A DNA stretch of 64,000 bases from Corynebacterium singulare (lineage in GTDB: Bacteria; Actinomycetota; Actinomycetes; Mycobacteriales; Mycobacteriaceae): assembly GCF_000833575.1 (NCBI RefSeq), contig NZ_CP010827.1, forward strand, positions 1,244,980 through 1,308,979, written 5' to 3'. Below, in pieces: positions 27,407 to 37,537 of the stretch; position 1 is the stretch's first letter; the number at the start of each line of letters is the position of its first letter. The translations under genes and the position numbers were made by a program. A model generated the notes under the pieces. That model was not told the origin of the DNA and made no database searches. It worked only from the letters and a program-made list of their open reading frames with translations.

Positions 27407-28164
27407 AGATTGCAGCCTTGGACATGGACGGCACTGTTTATGTCAACGAGACCATCAGTGATTCCGTGAAGCAGGCCATTAGCTCGTGGCGTGCCGCCGG
27501 AAACCTTGCGGTTTCCGCAACAGGCAAGTCCATCTCGAACGCGCGCACTACTCTTGAGCCCTGTGGCGTGGAGATGGACTATCACGTGCTGTACAACGGC
27601 ACAGTGATCACCGATGGTGATTTCACCGTGCTGCACGAAGAGCATCTGCCTACCGAAACCGTTCGGGCTATTGCGGAACGATTCACGGGTGAGAAGCTCA
27701 ATATCTACACCACAGGCTTGACTGGAGTCGATCAGATTGTGTGGGACGGGCTTGCAGGCAGGGAGTCTTCGATGGTGGCAGGGGCGCAGTCGGTGGAGCT
27801 GGGGGACGTCGTCAAGCGCGACACCGTGCTCATGTCCCTGTGGATTCCTGGTGACTTGGCGCTGCGCCGCGAGGTCGATGAGTGGGTGAGCGCGAATTGT
27901 GATGTGGAATCATCCTTCAACTGCGATTTCTATGACATCATGCCGCCTGGCCACAATAAAGGCGAAGGCTTGATGCGTCTGAGGAAACGCTTGGGGCTTG
28001 TCGACGTTCCCCTCTACACCTTCGGCGACAGCTTCAACGACCTCTCCATGCATGCCATTGCCACTGAATCCTTTAGCTTTCCCTCCGCAGAGATCAGCGG
28101 CGACGTTGACCATGTTGTACCCGACGTCGCCGCTGGATTGAATCGCCTGCTGGCAGAATCCTAG
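27403..28164 (+). CDS. HAD-superfamily hydrolase (Cof type), copy B
   Basis: 253 residues, a tandem paralogue of the preceding gene: DMDGT motif I, SATGKS motif II, PPGHNKGEGL with the conserved lysine, and FGDSFNDLSMHA motif IV. ATG 27403 overlaps the previous stop (ATGA). Shared segments such as AISSWRAAGNLAV against AIARWRAAGNLAV show an old duplication. Confidence 0.88.
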
Positions 28165-28820
28165 GTGAGGAAAGCCCCCAAAATGGCTCCCAGGTCACCG
28201 AGATGCTCAACCTCCGATGCCAGGTAGTCTGGCCCGCCGACGCGGCCCATCACGACGACGTACTTGGTACCCACGAGGGGAGCGGCAGCCAGTGCCGAAT
28301 CGAGAAGTGCCCAGGACTCCGGAATCCAGGTGTCTTTCTCCGGGGTGAGTACACGGGCGGACGTGATATTGAGATCGGTGGGGATCGTGCCGTCATCGGC
28401 AGGCGCGGCATCGGAGGATGCAATGCGCTTGATGGGATCGTCATTAGTGATGACGATTGCCCAGTTTGAGGTCAACGCCTTCGGGATGGCGGCGCAGACC
28501 TCTTCCATGGCGGCGGTTACGCTGCGGCGGGATGCCACTTTGGCTAGTAGGTGAATCTGTCCACGACGATCCACGCGTCCACTAAACGGGCGAATCGAAT
28601 CAATCTCCACGCCGTCGACCGTTTGTGCTGCGGTAATTATCTCATCTGCCATGGTGGTTTTAGGCAGGTCCAGCACGATGTCATCCATGACGGTTCCGTC
28701 GGGGAAGTTTTCCACGATGTCCACAGAGCGAATATCGGCCTCGATTTCTCCTAAAGCATTGGCTAAGAAGCCGAGGCTGCCAGGGGTGTCGGGGAGAAGG
28801 ACACGGACGAGGTACGACAT
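28161..28820 (-). CDS. ACT-domain protein
   Basis: 219 residues. The N-terminal ACT fold is clear (LVRVLLPDTPGSLGFLANALGEIEADI), and a second region is unassigned. ACT domains bind amino acids. The gene sits beside gatC in corynebacteria and mycobacteria (the Rv3013 position). It is convergent with the HAD pair, ends overlapping by 4 nt. The role is unknown. Confidence 0.85.
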   Translation of the reverse strand: MSYLVRVLLPDTPGSLGFLANALGEIEADIRSVDIVENFPDGTVMDDIVLDLPKTTMADEIITAAQTVDGVEIDSIRPFSGRVDRRGQIHLLAKVASRRSVTAAMEEVCAAIPKALTSNWAIVITNDDPIKRIASSDAAPADDGTIPTDLNITSARVLTPEKDTWIPESWALLDSALAAAPLVGTKYVVVMGRVGGPDYLASEVEHLGDLGAILGAFLT

Positions 28821-29019
28821 TTCTTTTCCTAAGGACGGCTCTGTGAGGCGGGATTAATAGGTTTACCTAACGTGACCTATGGTACACAACCGGGCGAATA
28901 CTATTCAATGGGTGCCATGCTTTACACAGGGAGGAGTGGTGGTGGCGGCGCACAAGGCGTGCAGTACCATGGGGGCTTAGCTAGTAACCGTCTCGATGAA
29001 TAATAAGGATGGAGTTCGC

Positions 29020-29322
29020 GTGTCTGATATTTCGCGTGACGAAGTCGCGCACCTGGCAAAGCTGTCGCGACTGGCCCTGAGCGAGGAAGAACTGCAGCAG
29101 TTCGCCACTCAGATTGATGAGATTGTGGACTCTGTGTCCGCGGTGGGCAAGGTCGATGCAGAGGGCGTGGAGCCGATGTCGCACCCGCACTCCGTGGTCG
29201 CGCCGATGCGTGAGGATGTCATCGTCCGCACGCTCACCGCCGAGCAGGCCTTGGATCAGGCCCCGGCGTCCGAGGATGACCGCTTCATGGTTCCGCAGAT
29301 TCTGGGTGGAGGAGACGAATAA
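29020..29322 (+). CDS. gatC: Aspartyl/glutamyl-tRNA amidotransferase subunit C
   Basis: 100 residues from GTG 29020, which follows GGATGGAG at proper spacing; an in-frame ATG at 28996 would add eight unconserved residues. It has the typical GatC start ([21 protein letters not shown]) and ends with the PQILGG motif. GatC stabilises GatA in the GatCAB complex that converts Glu-tRNA(Gln) or Asp-tRNA(Asn). gatA follows after 2 nt. Confidence 0.95.
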   Translation: MSDISRDEVAHLAKLSRLALSEEELQQFATQIDEIVDSVSAVGKVDAEGVEPMSHPHSVVAPMREDVIVRTLTAEQALDQAPASEDDRFMVPQILGGGDE

Positions 29323-29324
29323 AC

Positions 29325-30809
29325 ATGGCACAATTCATCGCGCCCGCTGAGGGCCTTACCGCTCTGACCGCCGCCGAGTTGGCTCAGAAGACCCATTCCC
29401 GCGAGCTCACCTCCCGTGAAGTTACCCAGGCTTTCTTGGACCGCATCGCGGAGACCGATGGCGAGCTCAACGCCTTCTTGCACGTGGGCGCTGAGGAGGC
29501 ACTTGCGGCTGCCGACGCCGTCGATAAGTCTCTCGATGCTGGTGAGGAACCCGCCTCGGCGTTGGCTGGCGTGCCGCTGGCGCTCAAGGACCTGCTCGTG
29601 ACGACGGACGCTCCGACGACCGCTGCCTCCAAGATGCTCGAGGGTTGGGTCTCGCCTTACGACGCAACTTTGGTGAAGAAGCTGCGTGAGGCTGGTATCC
29701 CCATCCTTGGTAAGACGAACCTCGACGAGTTCGCCATGGGTTCCTCCAACGAGAACTCCGCCTTCGGTCCGGTTCATAACCCCTACGACACTGAGCGCAC
29801 CCCGGGTGGCTCCGGCGGCGGCACTGCTGCAGCCCTTGCTTCCGGCCAGGCTCCACTGGGTATCGGTACCGACACGGGCGGATCTATTCGTCAGCCCGCC
29901 GCTCTGACCAATACCGTTGGCGTCAAGCCAACCTACGGCACCGTCTCTCGCTATGGCCTCATCGCTGCCGCGAGCTCCCTGGACCAGGCTGGCCCGACCG
30001 CCCGCACAGTCCTGGATACCGCGCTCCTGCACGAGATTATTGCCGGCCATGATTCCTTTGACGCGACCTCTGTGGATAAGCCGGTCGCACCGGTCGTCGA
30101 GGCCGCAAAGGAAGGCGCAAACGGTGACCTGTCCGGCGTCAAGGTCGGACTCATCAAGCAGTTCGAGCGCGATGGCTGGCAGGCCGGCGTCATGGAGGCC
30201 TACCACGCCGCCGTTGAGCAGCTGAAGTCCCAGGGGGCCGAGATTGTTGAGGTTGACTGTCCGCACTTCGATGACGCCTTGGCTGCGTACTACCTGATCA
30301 TGCCGTGTGAGGTCTCTTCCAACCTGGCCCGTTTTGACGGCATGCGCTACGGCCAGCGTGTCGGCGACGACGGCACCCACTCCGCGGAAGAGGTCATGTC
30401 CCTGTCCCGTGCCGCTGGCTTCGGTCCTGAGGTCAAGCGCCGCATCATGCTGGGTACCTACGCACTGTCCGTTGGTTACTACGACGCCTACTACCTCCAA
30501 GCACAGCGCGTGCGTACCCTCATTGCCCAGGACTTTGCTCGCGCCTTCGAACAGGCCGACGTCCTGGTGTCCCCGACGACCCCGACCACGGCCTTCAAGC
30601 TGGGGGAGAAGGTTGAGGATCCGATGGCGATGTACAACTTCGACCTGTGCACCTTGCCGCTCAACCTCGCCGGTCTGTGCGGCATGTCGGTGCCGTCTGG
30701 CCTGGCCTCCGACACCAACCTGCCGACTGGCCTCCAGATCATGGCCCCCGCCTTCCAAGACGACCGCCTCTACAAGGTAGGCGCCGCTTACGAAGCAGGC
30801 CGCGAGTAA
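29325..30809 (+). CDS. gatA: Aspartyl/glutamyl-tRNA amidotransferase subunit A
   Basis: A 494-residue amidase-signature enzyme. The catalytic Lys is in PLALKDLL, the cis-Ser in [14 protein letters not shown] and the nucleophile Ser in [12 protein letters not shown]. It supplies ammonia from glutamine for tRNA transamidation. It forms an operon with gatC; gatB is separate at 36 kb, with pfkA and transporters between. A terminator hairpin lies ~45 nt after the stop. Confidence 0.97.
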   Translation: MAQFIAPAEGLTALTAAELAQKTHSRELTSREVTQAFLDRIAETDGELNAFLHVGAEEALAAADAVDKSLDAGEEPASALAGVPLALKDLLVTTDAPTTAASKMLEGWVSPYDATLVKKLREAGIPILGKTNLDEFAMGSSNENSAFGPVHNPYDTERTPGGSGGGTAAALASGQAPLGIGTDTGGSIRQPAALTNTVGVKPTYGTVSRYGLIAAASSLDQAGPTARTVLDTALLHEIIAGHDSFDATSVDKPVAPVVEAAKEGANGDLSGVKVGLIKQFERDGWQAGVMEAYHAAVEQLKSQGAEIVEVDCPHFDDALAAYYLIMPCEVSSNLARFDGMRYGQRVGDDGTHSAEEVMSLSRAAGFGPEVKRRIMLGTYALSVGYYDAYYLQAQRVRTLIAQDFARAFEQADVLVSPTTPTTAFKLGEKVEDPMAMYNFDLCTLPLNLAGLCGMSVPSGLASDTNLPTGLQIMAPAFQDDRLYKVGAAYEAGRE

Positions 30810-30853
30810 TACGCTCTGTCCTCTCTGCATCCGGGCGCTATGCCGTAACACGC

Positions 30854-30900
30854 AAGAAGCCGGCGGTCTCTTACAGAAATGAGAGGCTGCCGGCTTCTTT
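30854..30900. terminator. Intrinsic terminator shared by gatA and the minus-strand small ORF
   Basis: AAGAAGCCGGC (30854-30864) pairs with GCCGGCTTCTT (30889-30899). The plus-strand exit is CTTCTTTG and the minus-strand exit CTTCTTG, so it can serve gatA and, from the other side, the small-ORF transcript. Confidence 0.75.
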
Positions 30901-30931
30901 GTGCTAGGTCATAGTGCTAGCGTTGCAGCTA

Positions 30932-31018
30932 TTACGCCCGGAAAAATCCTTGTCGACGTTTCAGATCCCACGCTCCGTACGGCTGCTTCTCGTAGTAGTA
31001 CCAAAATGAGTTAGACAC
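30932..31018 (-). CDS. 28-residue aromatic-rich small protein or leader peptide
   Basis: GTG 31018 is preceded by a perfect AAGGAG at 7-nt spacing (31026-31031). The peptide contains FWYYYE, then YGAWDL, KRRQ and GFFRA: nine aromatic residues in 28. A promoter-like pair lies upstream (TTGACG 31272-31277 with an AT-rich -10 at about 31247-31254), and a terminator hairpin follows 30 nt after the stop. The ORF is too short for ordinary gene finding. The aromatic cluster resembles attenuation leader peptides, but no aromatic biosynthesis gene follows. It could equally be a small functional protein. Confidence 0.55.
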   Translation of the reverse strand: MSNSFWYYYEKQPYGAWDLKRRQGFFRA

Positions 31019-31277
31019 GAAAAGGCTCCTTATGCATTTGGTGGTTGCTTTAGCAAAAATCGAAAAAGCCGCTCGTTCCTAGCGTAAATCGAGTTATTCG
31101 TGCAGGAGCCCGTTGTGCGGTCCTCACGTGCGCTGGGGGAGTAAGTGCGGCACTGCAGTCAAGTCAAAGCGGGTGCCGTAGCCCAACCCGGGCGTGAAGG
31201 CCGTCGGGGAGGCGATGCGGCCTTTACGATCTGGCGGGTTAGTGTTTATATATTCTCAGGAAGTAAATATACGTCAA
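31019..31277 (-). promoter_or_regulatory. Promoter and ~220-nt structured leader of the small ORF
   Basis: On the minus strand TTGACG (31272-31277) is followed 17-19 nt later by AATATA/TATATA. The predicted leader runs to the Shine-Dalgarno at 31026-31031. It contains complementary segments such as CGGCAC and GTGCCG separated by about 20 nt. An additional frame in it (ending at 31124) lacks a start. The length and structure suggest a regulatory leader, but I match no known riboswitch. Confidence 0.45.
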
Positions 31278-31356
31278 GAACAGGGAAAATGCGGTCTTTG
31301 AAAAATAAAATTGCTTAAGGCTTTACATTTGCATAGTCGTGGGTTAGAGTGAACTT

Positions 31357-31458
31357 AGTGATTGCATCTGCTGGGTGCGGATCACACTGTGAGAGAGACA
31401 AAATAAAACGCCCTTCGCGCGCTTACCCCTTTCCGGCGCACGTAGGGCGTTTTATTTA
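31357..31458 (+). ncRNA. Candidate small RNA with its own promoter and terminator
   Basis: TTTACA (31322-31327), a 17-nt spacer and TAGAGT (31345-31350) predict a start near 31357. The strong hairpin AAATAAAACGCCC (31401-31413) / GGGCGTTTTATTT (31445-31457) ends it about 100 nt later. No plus-strand gene follows directly. A GTG at 31358 opens a leaderless frame through the hairpin (GCGSHCERDK), so a leader peptide is an alternative reading. The hairpin also faces the end of the minus-strand gene at 31503. Confidence 0.5.
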
Positions 31459-31502
31459 TGCAGATTTGCAGGATTTTTGCCTGGCGTTTCTACCTGGCGC
31501 TC

Positions 31503-31826
31503 TTACTGGGCGTCGGAAAGCGCGTAGACGGCACCGGCACTGGCGGCAGTAACGGCGAGGACCGAGGGCCAGGCACCGATTTTCTTAGCAAGTGGGTGGG
31601 AGAGGCCAAAAGCGCCTGCGTAGAGCGCAGACAGGCCGGCGGTAGTGGCGGGGTTTGTCTTAGCCCACCAGCTGCGACCCGCCCACACGCCAGCGGCGGC
31701 GAGGATGACGCCGCCGAGAGGGCGGATGCCGGTTTCTTTCGCGGTTACCCAACCGCCGATAAGGCCGAGAGTCACGGTGGTGGCAGTGGATACGTCCTGT
31801 GGTTTCTTAATATCAATCATTCCCAT
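31503..31826 (-). CDS. Small membrane protein of unknown function
   Basis: About 107 residues from ATG 31826. Hydrophobic stretches include TLGLIGGWVTA, LGGVILAAAGVWAG and LALTAASAGAVYAL-like segments near the C-terminus. I do not recognise the family. TACACT (31834-31839) followed by exactly 7 nt supports ATG 31826 and a leaderless mRNA. The promoter is back to back with that of the MFS gene. Confidence 0.7.
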   Translation of the reverse strand: MGMIDIKKPQDVSTATTVTLGLIGGWVTAKETGIRPLGGVILAAAGVWAGRSWWAKTNPATTAGLSALYAGAFGLSHPLAKKIGAWPSVLAVTAASAGAVYALSDAQ

Positions 31827-31833
31827 GCCGCCC

Positions 31834-31867
31834 AGTGTAGGCCCGTGTCCGAAGCGGTGGCTAGACT
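31834..31867. promoter_or_regulatory. Divergent leaderless promoters
   Basis: TACACT (minus, 31834-31839) and TAGACT (plus, 31862-31867) are 22 bp apart, and each is exactly 7 nt from its start codon (31826 and 31875). Polymerases must compete, so the two membrane-protein genes may be inversely expressed. Confidence 0.6.
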
Positions 31868-31874
31868 TCGCTGC

Positions 31875-33248
31875 ATGAATCAACCCATTGCGCTTCCACC
31901 TGAACGTCAGGCCTGGCGGGCCATGGCCGCGCTGTCCCTGGGATTCTTCATTTCCTTGCTGGATCAGACGATGATTGCCGTTGCGCTACCTGAAATTCTT
32001 CGCGCATTCGATGCCAACGTGAACCACGTCCTGTGGGTTTCAGCCATCTATCTGTTGGCGGTCGTCGTACCGCTCTTGTTTACCGGCAGGCTCGGGGATA
32101 TCTATGGGCAAAAGAAGATGTTTCAGCTGGGCGTAGGGCTGTTTGGTGTGGGTGCGCTGCTGTGTGCGTTAGCACCCAGCGTGGAGTTTCTCATTGCGGC
32201 ACGTGCTGTGCAGGGCTTCGGCGCCTCGATTCAGATGCCCCAGACAATGGCGGTGATTAATAGGGTCTTTGCCCGTGAGCGACGTGGTCGTGCCCTTGGC
32301 GTGTGGGGCATTGTTGGCTCGGTAGCGTCGCTGGCGGGTCCGCTATTGGGCGGCTTTGTGGTGGCCAGTTTTGGCTGGCAGGCCGTGTTCTGGGTCCATA
32401 TTCCCTTTGTGGTCGTAGCAATTGTGCTGGCTGGTGCGTGGGTGCCTGCGTTGCCAACGACTGGGAGGAAGATTGATTATGTCTCCGTGGCGGCGTCGTT
32501 TGTTGCGCTGAGCTGTCTTGTCTTCGCCGTACAGCAGGGGCCGGAGACGGGGTGGCCATGGTGGATCTGGGCACTTCTCGTGGTAGGCATAGCAGGAGTT
32601 GGTGTCTTCATCGCATTGCAGCAGCGTAGTCGTGAGCCGCTTGTTCCCTTGGAGCTTTTTGCTGATCGCAATTATTCGGCCGGGTCAGTGGCGATTGTGG
32701 CGATGGGATTCATGGCTGCTTCGATGATGATTCCCATCATGATGTGGCTGCAGGGAACGCAGGGACTTTCGGCCCGGGATGCCGGACTCATTGTCACACC
32801 GATGGCGCTGGTCTCCTTGTGTGTTTCACCCTTGGCGGGAATTCTTGCGGACAAGCTCGACCCGCGGCGGCTTGCAGCAACTGGTTTCGGCGTCCTTATC
32901 GCGACGTTTATAGGGATGTGGTTTCTGATGCACTCGGGTGTGGCGGCGTGGTGGCTGAGTGTGCCGTGTGCTGCGCTGGGCGCTGGGCAGTCCTTCATTT
33001 GGGGCTCGAATGCCGCCACGTCGATGCGGGACATTGAGCCGCAGCTCATGGGTGCGGCGTCAGGTGTCTACAACACCTCGCGGCAGGTGGGCTCGGTTAG
33101 TGGTGTGGCTGCGGTTTCTGCCGTCATGCAAGTGGCCGGGGTGGCGAACTCCATGGTTGTCATTATCGCCGTGCTGGCTGTGGGATGGGGCGCGTCGCTC
33201 TTCTTCCGCGACACCCTGCATGTAGTCCCCGAAACTGCACACCTATAG
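31875..33248 (+). CDS. MFS transporter, DHA2 (EmrB/QacA) drug-efflux type
   Basis: 457 residues with many membrane segments. The DHA2 hallmarks are visible: [13 protein letters not shown] in helix 1 and [10 protein letters not shown] in the loop 2-3 motif [20 protein letters not shown] matches helix 4, and [23 protein letters not shown] is motif C. It probably exports a drug-like or metabolite substrate using the proton gradient. I chose ATG 31875 because TAGACT plus 7 nt precedes it; the longer frame upstream overlaps the minus-strand gene. Confidence 0.88.
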   Translation: MNQPIALPPERQAWRAMAALSLGFFISLLDQTMIAVALPEILRAFDANVNHVLWVSAIYLLAVVVPLLFTGRLGDIYGQKKMFQLGVGLFGVGALLCALAPSVEFLIAARAVQGFGASIQMPQTMAVINRVFARERRGRALGVWGIVGSVASLAGPLLGGFVVASFGWQAVFWVHIPFVVVAIVLAGAWVPALPTTGRKIDYVSVAASFVALSCLVFAVQQGPETGWPWWIWALLVVGIAGVGVFIALQQRSREPLVPLELFADRNYSAGSVAIVAMGFMAASMMIPIMMWLQGTQGLSARDAGLIVTPMALVSLCVSPLAGILADKLDPRRLAATGFGVLIATFIGMWFLMHSGVAAWWLSVPCAALGAGQSFIWGSNAATSMRDIEPQLMGAASGVYNTSRQVGSVSGVAAVSAVMQVAGVANSMVVIIAVLAVGWGASLFFRDTLHVVPETAHL

Positions 33249-33270
33249 GGAAGCGAGTAGATTGGAAACC

Positions 33271-34302
33271 ATGCGTCTTGCTGTACTGACATCCGGTGGT
33301 GATTGCCCCGGTCTGAATGCTGTTATCCGCGCGGTCGTTCGTACCGCATCCAACGAGTTTGGCGATACGGTCGTCGGCTACGAGGACGGTTGGGTTGGTC
33401 TTATGGAGGATCGCCGCCGGGACCTTTACGACGATGCTGAAATCGACCGCATTCTTTTGCGCGGCGGAACCATTCTCGGTACTGGTCGCCTGCACCCAGA
33501 CAAGTTCAAAGCAGGCCTAGATACCATCAAGGCCAACATGGCCGATGCAGAGGTAGACGCTCTTATCGCCATTGGCGGCGAAGGCACCCTCAAAGGCGCG
33601 AAGTGGCTCTCGGACAACGGCATCCCTGTAGTTGGCGTACCGAAGACGATTGATAATGACGTCAATGCCACGGACTACACCTTCGGATTCGATACCGCAG
33701 TATCTGTGGCCACCGACGCGATCGACCGCCTTCACACCACCGCGGAATCACACAACCGCATCCTCATCGTTGAGGTCATGGGCCGCCACGTGGGCTGGAT
33801 TGCATTGCACGCAGGTATGGCCGGCGGTGCGCACTACACCGTGATCCCCGAGGTTCCTTTCGACATCGCGGATATCACCAAGGCCATGGAGCGCCGTTTC
33901 CAGATGGGTGAGAAGTATGGCATCGTCTGTGTGGCTGAGGGCGCGCTGCCGAAGGAAGGCACCATGGACTTTGAAGAGGGCGGGGTGGATCAGTTTGGAC
34001 ACAAGACCTTCAACGGAATCGGCCAGGTTATCGGTGACGAGATTAAGAAGCGCACCGGCTACGACGTGCGCACGACGGTCCTCGGCCACATTCAGCGCGG
34101 TGGTACCCCGACCGCCTATGACCGTGTCCTCGCTACCCGCTACGGCACCCATGCAGCGCGTGCAGCCCACAACGGTGAGTCGGGCATGTGCGTAGCCCTG
34201 CATGGCGAAAACATCGACCTCGTTCCGCTGGAAGAGGCCGTCGGCCAGCTCAAGGTGGTTCCGGAGAAGCGCTACGCCAACGCGCAGGCCCTGTTTGGTT
34301 AA
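33271..34302 (+). CDS. pfkA: 6-phosphofructokinase
   Basis: 343 residues. [20 protein letters not shown] is the phosphate-binding start, [10 protein letters not shown] the nucleotide loop, PKTIDNDV the catalytic Asp motif, [10 protein letters not shown] and HIQRGGTP follow. In the loop that separates ATP- from PPi-dependent enzymes the sequence is GGEG (Gly as in ATP enzymes) but PKTID (Lys as in PPi enzymes). This is the mixed signature of the actinobacterial ATP-using group. TAGATT plus 7 nt precedes ATG 33271. Confidence 0.96.
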   Translation: MRLAVLTSGGDCPGLNAVIRAVVRTASNEFGDTVVGYEDGWVGLMEDRRRDLYDDAEIDRILLRGGTILGTGRLHPDKFKAGLDTIKANMADAEVDALIAIGGEGTLKGAKWLSDNGIPVVGVPKTIDNDVNATDYTFGFDTAVSVATDAIDRLHTTAESHNRILIVEVMGRHVGWIALHAGMAGGAHYTVIPEVPFDIADITKAMERRFQMGEKYGIVCVAEGALPKEGTMDFEEGGVDQFGHKTFNGIGQVIGDEIKKRTGYDVRTTVLGHIQRGGTPTAYDRVLATRYGTHAARAAHNGESGMCVALHGENIDLVPLEEAVGQLKVVPEKRYANAQALFG

Positions 34303-34334
34303 ACCCCGGTCCTAACCACACGTAAAAGGTAGTG

Positions 34335-35933
34335 ATGACGAGCGTTTTAGCGTACTTTGCTGAGCAACCAGTCCTCTTGGTATTCCTGCTCATCGGTGTA
34401 GGAATGGCCCTCGGCGGTATTAAAACCCGCGGCATCAGTCTCGGCGCGGCTGCTGTGCTTTTTCTGGGCATCGCCTTCTCGGCGGCAGCCGCTGCAGTCG
34501 GGGTAGAGGCCTCGGTTCCTCCCATCCTGGGCATGTTTGGCTTGGTGCTGTTTGCGTTTGGCATCGGCAACAACTCTGGTGTGTCCTTTTTTAAGTCTCT
34601 TAAGACCGCGACGGGCCCAGTCCTCTCCATGATCGCGGTATTCATCATTGCCGCGATCGCTGCATGGGGCTTGGGTACATATGTCTTTGATCTGTCGACT
34701 GCAACCATTGCCGGTGCATTCGCTGGTGCTGTGACTAACACCCCGGCGCTGGCAGCGGCGTCCGAAGCCACGGGCGATCCAAGCGCAGCCACGGTGGGTT
34801 ATGCCGTAGCGTACCTTTTTGGTGTCATCGGGATGTTGGCGGCGACGGTGCTGGTGCTTCGGGACGCCGGCAATGACGACGACACCTTGTCTCCTGTCAC
34901 GCGCCAACACATGCAGTTGCAGCGCGAGACCTCGATTGCTGAGCTCGCAGACTTCGGTAATGGGGAAGTTCAGGTTACCCGCCTGCGCCGCGTGGGCAGC
35001 AATGACATCGTCATCCCAAAATACTTTGACGTCCTGCATCCAGGAGATGTGGTGACGCTGGTGGGAGCACCGGAGGTCCTCGACAACATCATTGAGTATG
35101 CGGGGCGTGAATCGCCGCAGATTCTTAATGATGATCGCCATGACCTGGATTTCCGCCGCATTACGATTTCGGAACATAACCTGGCGGGCCAGACAATTGC
35201 GGAGCTCAACAACCAGCTCGCAGATGGATGGGGAGCCCGAATTTCTCGAGTTCGTCGCGCTGATAATGACCAAGTGGCTATCCCGGAGCACATCGTGGAG
35301 CTGGGTGACCGCGTGCGAGTGGTCGGCCCTAAAGACGCGTTACGTGACATCTCAAAGTTCCTCGGTGACTCTTCCCAGGGGTTGACCGATATTAACCCTG
35401 TGTCCCTCGGGTTGGGCCTGGCCTTGGGCATATTCTTGGGGCACATCGACATTCCGATTCCCGGTGGCTCATCCTTCAACCTGGGTGCAGCGGCGGGCGT
35501 GCTCATCGTGGCCCTCATCATGGCCCGAATTGGCCGTATTGGAAACACAGTGACTGCTTTGCCGCATTCGGCGAATACCATCTTGGCTGAACTGGGCCTC
35601 CTGCTGTTCCTTGCCCAGGCCGGCACTAATGCCGGAAGTGAGATTGCGAGTGCGTTTACCGGCGGCTCGTGGTGGAAAATTCTCCTCCTCGGAGCCATCG
35701 TGACCACCATTGTGGCGGCGGGGTATGCCTTCGTCCTCCGTTGGTTCCTCCATGTTGGTGCTACAAAGACCGCTGGTGCCTTGGCGGGCGCGCAAACGCA
35801 GCCTGCTGTCCTGGCTTTTGTCAATAACCGCACGAACACGGATCAGCGCGTGGCGTTGGGCTATGCCATGGTGTATCCAGCGGCGATGATTGCCAAAATT
35901 CTCATTACCCATGCCATCACGGTGTTGGGCTAG
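34335..35933 (+). CDS. AAE-family transporter with TrkA_C (RCK_C) domains
   Basis: About 532 residues. Two membrane halves of ~5-6 helices flank two cytosolic RCK_C-like domains (near LRRVGSNDIVIPKYFDVLHPGD and RRADNDQVAIPEHIVELGD). The pattern FAFGIGNNSG and TNTPALAAASE in half one against LFLAQAGTNAG and GAQTQPAVLAF in half two is that of aspartate:alanine exchanger relatives. These include the succinate exporter SucE of C. glutamicum. The substrate is likely a dicarboxylate or amino acid. ATG 34335 follows AAAAGG; GTG 34332 is also possible. Confidence 0.85.
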   Translation: MTSVLAYFAEQPVLLVFLLIGVGMALGGIKTRGISLGAAAVLFLGIAFSAAAAAVGVEASVPPILGMFGLVLFAFGIGNNSGVSFFKSLKTATGPVLSMIAVFIIAAIAAWGLGTYVFDLSTATIAGAFAGAVTNTPALAAASEATGDPSAATVGYAVAYLFGVIGMLAATVLVLRDAGNDDDTLSPVTRQHMQLQRETSIAELADFGNGEVQVTRLRRVGSNDIVIPKYFDVLHPGDVVTLVGAPEVLDNIIEYAGRESPQILNDDRHDLDFRRITISEHNLAGQTIAELNNQLADGWGARISRVRRADNDQVAIPEHIVELGDRVRVVGPKDALRDISKFLGDSSQGLTDINPVSLGLGLALGIFLGHIDIPIPGGSSFNLGAAAGVLIVALIMARIGRIGNTVTALPHSANTILAELGLLLFLAQAGTNAGSEIASAFTGGSWWKILLLGAIVTTIVAAGYAFVLRWFLHVGATKTAGALAGAQTQPAVLAFVNNRTNTDQRVALGYAMVYPAAMIAKILITHAITVLG

Positions 35934-35976
35934 CCGGTTGCGCACGGAGTCGTGCTGACATACTAAGATGGCACGC

Positions 35977-37482
35977 ATGACTGCTGCGATGTATGACCTG
36001 ATGGATTATGACGAGGTCCTAGAAAAGTTCGAGCCCGTTATGGGCATGGAAGTCCACGTGGAGCTCAACACGGAGACCAAGATGTTCTCCACGTCGCCCA
36101 CCAACTTCAACGCAGCCCCCAACTCCAATGTTGATCCGGTCTCTCTCGGCCTGCCGGGAGCCCTGCCCGTCGTCAACTCCAAGGGTGTAGAAGGAGCCAT
36201 CAAGATTGGCCTTGCGCTGAACTGCTCCATTGCGGAGTCTTCGCGCTTCGCCCGCAAGAACTACTTCTACCCGGACCAGCCGAAGAACTACCAGATTTCC
36301 CAGTACGATGAGCCGATTGCGTACGACGGATACCTGGACGTCGTCCTCGATGACGGTACCGAGTGGCGCGTTGAGATTGAGCGCGCACATATGGAGGAGG
36401 ACACCGGCAAACTGACGCACCTGGGCGGTGCGGATGGTCGCATCCACGGTGCCACCTCCTCGCTCGTGGACTGCAACCGCGCGGGCATTCCGCTCATTGA
36501 GATTGTGACGAAGCCGATCATTGGTGCGGGCGAGCGTGCGCCTGAGGTTGCCCGCGCCTACGTATCCGCGCTGCGTGAGCTTGTTGCGGCGCTGGGCGTG
36601 TCCGATGCCCGCATGGATCAGGGCTCAATGCGTGTGGACTCTAACCTTTCCCTGCGTCCGGTGGGACAGGAGGAGTTTGGTACCCGCACGGAGACCAAGA
36701 ACATCAACTCGTTGCGCTCGGTAGAGCAGGCCGTGCGTTTTGAGATGCAACGCCAGGCGCAGGTGCTTGTCGATGGCGGCTCGATCGTCCAGGAAACCCG
36801 CCACTACCAGGAAACGGACGGCTCCACCTCGAAGGGGCGCCCGAAGGAGACCGCGGAAGACTACCGCTACTTCAACGACCCGGATCTTCCACCGGTGATT
36901 GTGTCCCGCGAGTGGGTCGAGGAGATTCGTGAGACCCTACCGGAGATGCCGTGGATTCGCCGCGCCCGCATCCAGGAGGAGTGGGGCCTTAAGGATGAGG
37001 AGATGCGTGACCTGGTCAACGCTGGTGCGCTTGACCTCATCATTGAGACCGTCGAGGCCGGCACTACTCCGGACGAGGCTCGCTCCTGGTGGGTGTCCTA
37101 CCTGACGGGCAAGGCTAACGAGTCCGGTGTGGAGCTTAACTCTCTGAGCATTACCCCAGCACAGGTTGCCCGCGTGGTCGAGTTGGTCAAGGAGGGCAAG
37201 CTCACCACCAAGCTGGCGCGCCAAGCCGTGGATGGCGTACTGGAAGGTGAGGGTGACGTCGATGAGGTCGTCGCCAAGCGCGGACTCGAGGTTGTTCGCG
37301 ATGACGGCGCCATTGAGAAAGCAGTTGATGACGCGCTTGCAGCCAACCCAGACATCGTGGAGAAGTACAAGGCCGGCAACAAGAAGGTCACCGGTGCCAT
37401 CGTTGGTGCCGTAATGAAGGCTACCCAGGGAAAGGCTGACCCGGGCCAGGTGAACAAGCTCATCGCAAAGAAGCTCTCCTAA
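35977..37482 (+). CDS. gatB: Aspartyl/glutamyl-tRNA amidotransferase subunit B
   Basis: 501 residues. [16 protein letters not shown] is the GatB kinase-domain signature, with [50 protein letters not shown] and the C-terminal Yqey tail domain. It phosphorylates the acyl-tRNA and positions it for amidation. TAAGAT (35964-35969) plus exactly 7 nt supports ATG 35977 rather than ATG 35968. Confidence 0.96.
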   Translation: MTAAMYDLMDYDEVLEKFEPVMGMEVHVELNTETKMFSTSPTNFNAAPNSNVDPVSLGLPGALPVVNSKGVEGAIKIGLALNCSIAESSRFARKNYFYPDQPKNYQISQYDEPIAYDGYLDVVLDDGTEWRVEIERAHMEEDTGKLTHLGGADGRIHGATSSLVDCNRAGIPLIEIVTKPIIGAGERAPEVARAYVSALRELVAALGVSDARMDQGSMRVDSNLSLRPVGQEEFGTRTETKNINSLRSVEQAVRFEMQRQAQVLVDGGSIVQETRHYQETDGSTSKGRPKETAEDYRYFNDPDLPPVIVSREWVEEIRETLPEMPWIRRARIQEEWGLKDEEMRDLVNAGALDLIIETVEAGTTPDEARSWWVSYLTGKANESGVELNSLSITPAQVARVVELVKEGKLTTKLARQAVDGVLEGEGDVDEVVAKRGLEVVRDDGAIEKAVDDALAANPDIVEKYKAGNKKVTGAIVGAVMKATQGKADPGQVNKLIAKKLS

Positions 37483-37537
37483 TTGGGAGTAGTTTCCGTT
37501 ATGCGAGGTCAGGCGGCCACGGAGTACCGTGGTCGCC

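Noticed and set aside
28857..28872. DtxR-like box (TAGGTTTACCTAA) between the ACT and gatC genes
   Set aside because: The half-sites are only 2 bp apart instead of the 7 expected for a 19-bp DtxR box, and neither neighbour is an iron gene.
29256..30851. A 531-codon open frame on the minus strand opposite gatA
   Set aside because: It mirrors the gatA codons exactly, has no recognisable domain, and gatA has all catalytic residues; long antisense frames are common in GC-rich DNA.
31124..31262. Minus-strand frame (TAFTPGLGYGTRFDL) upstream of the 28-residue ORF
   Set aside because: It has no ATG or GTG start, opens right after a stop near the promoter, and fits better as part of the structured leader.
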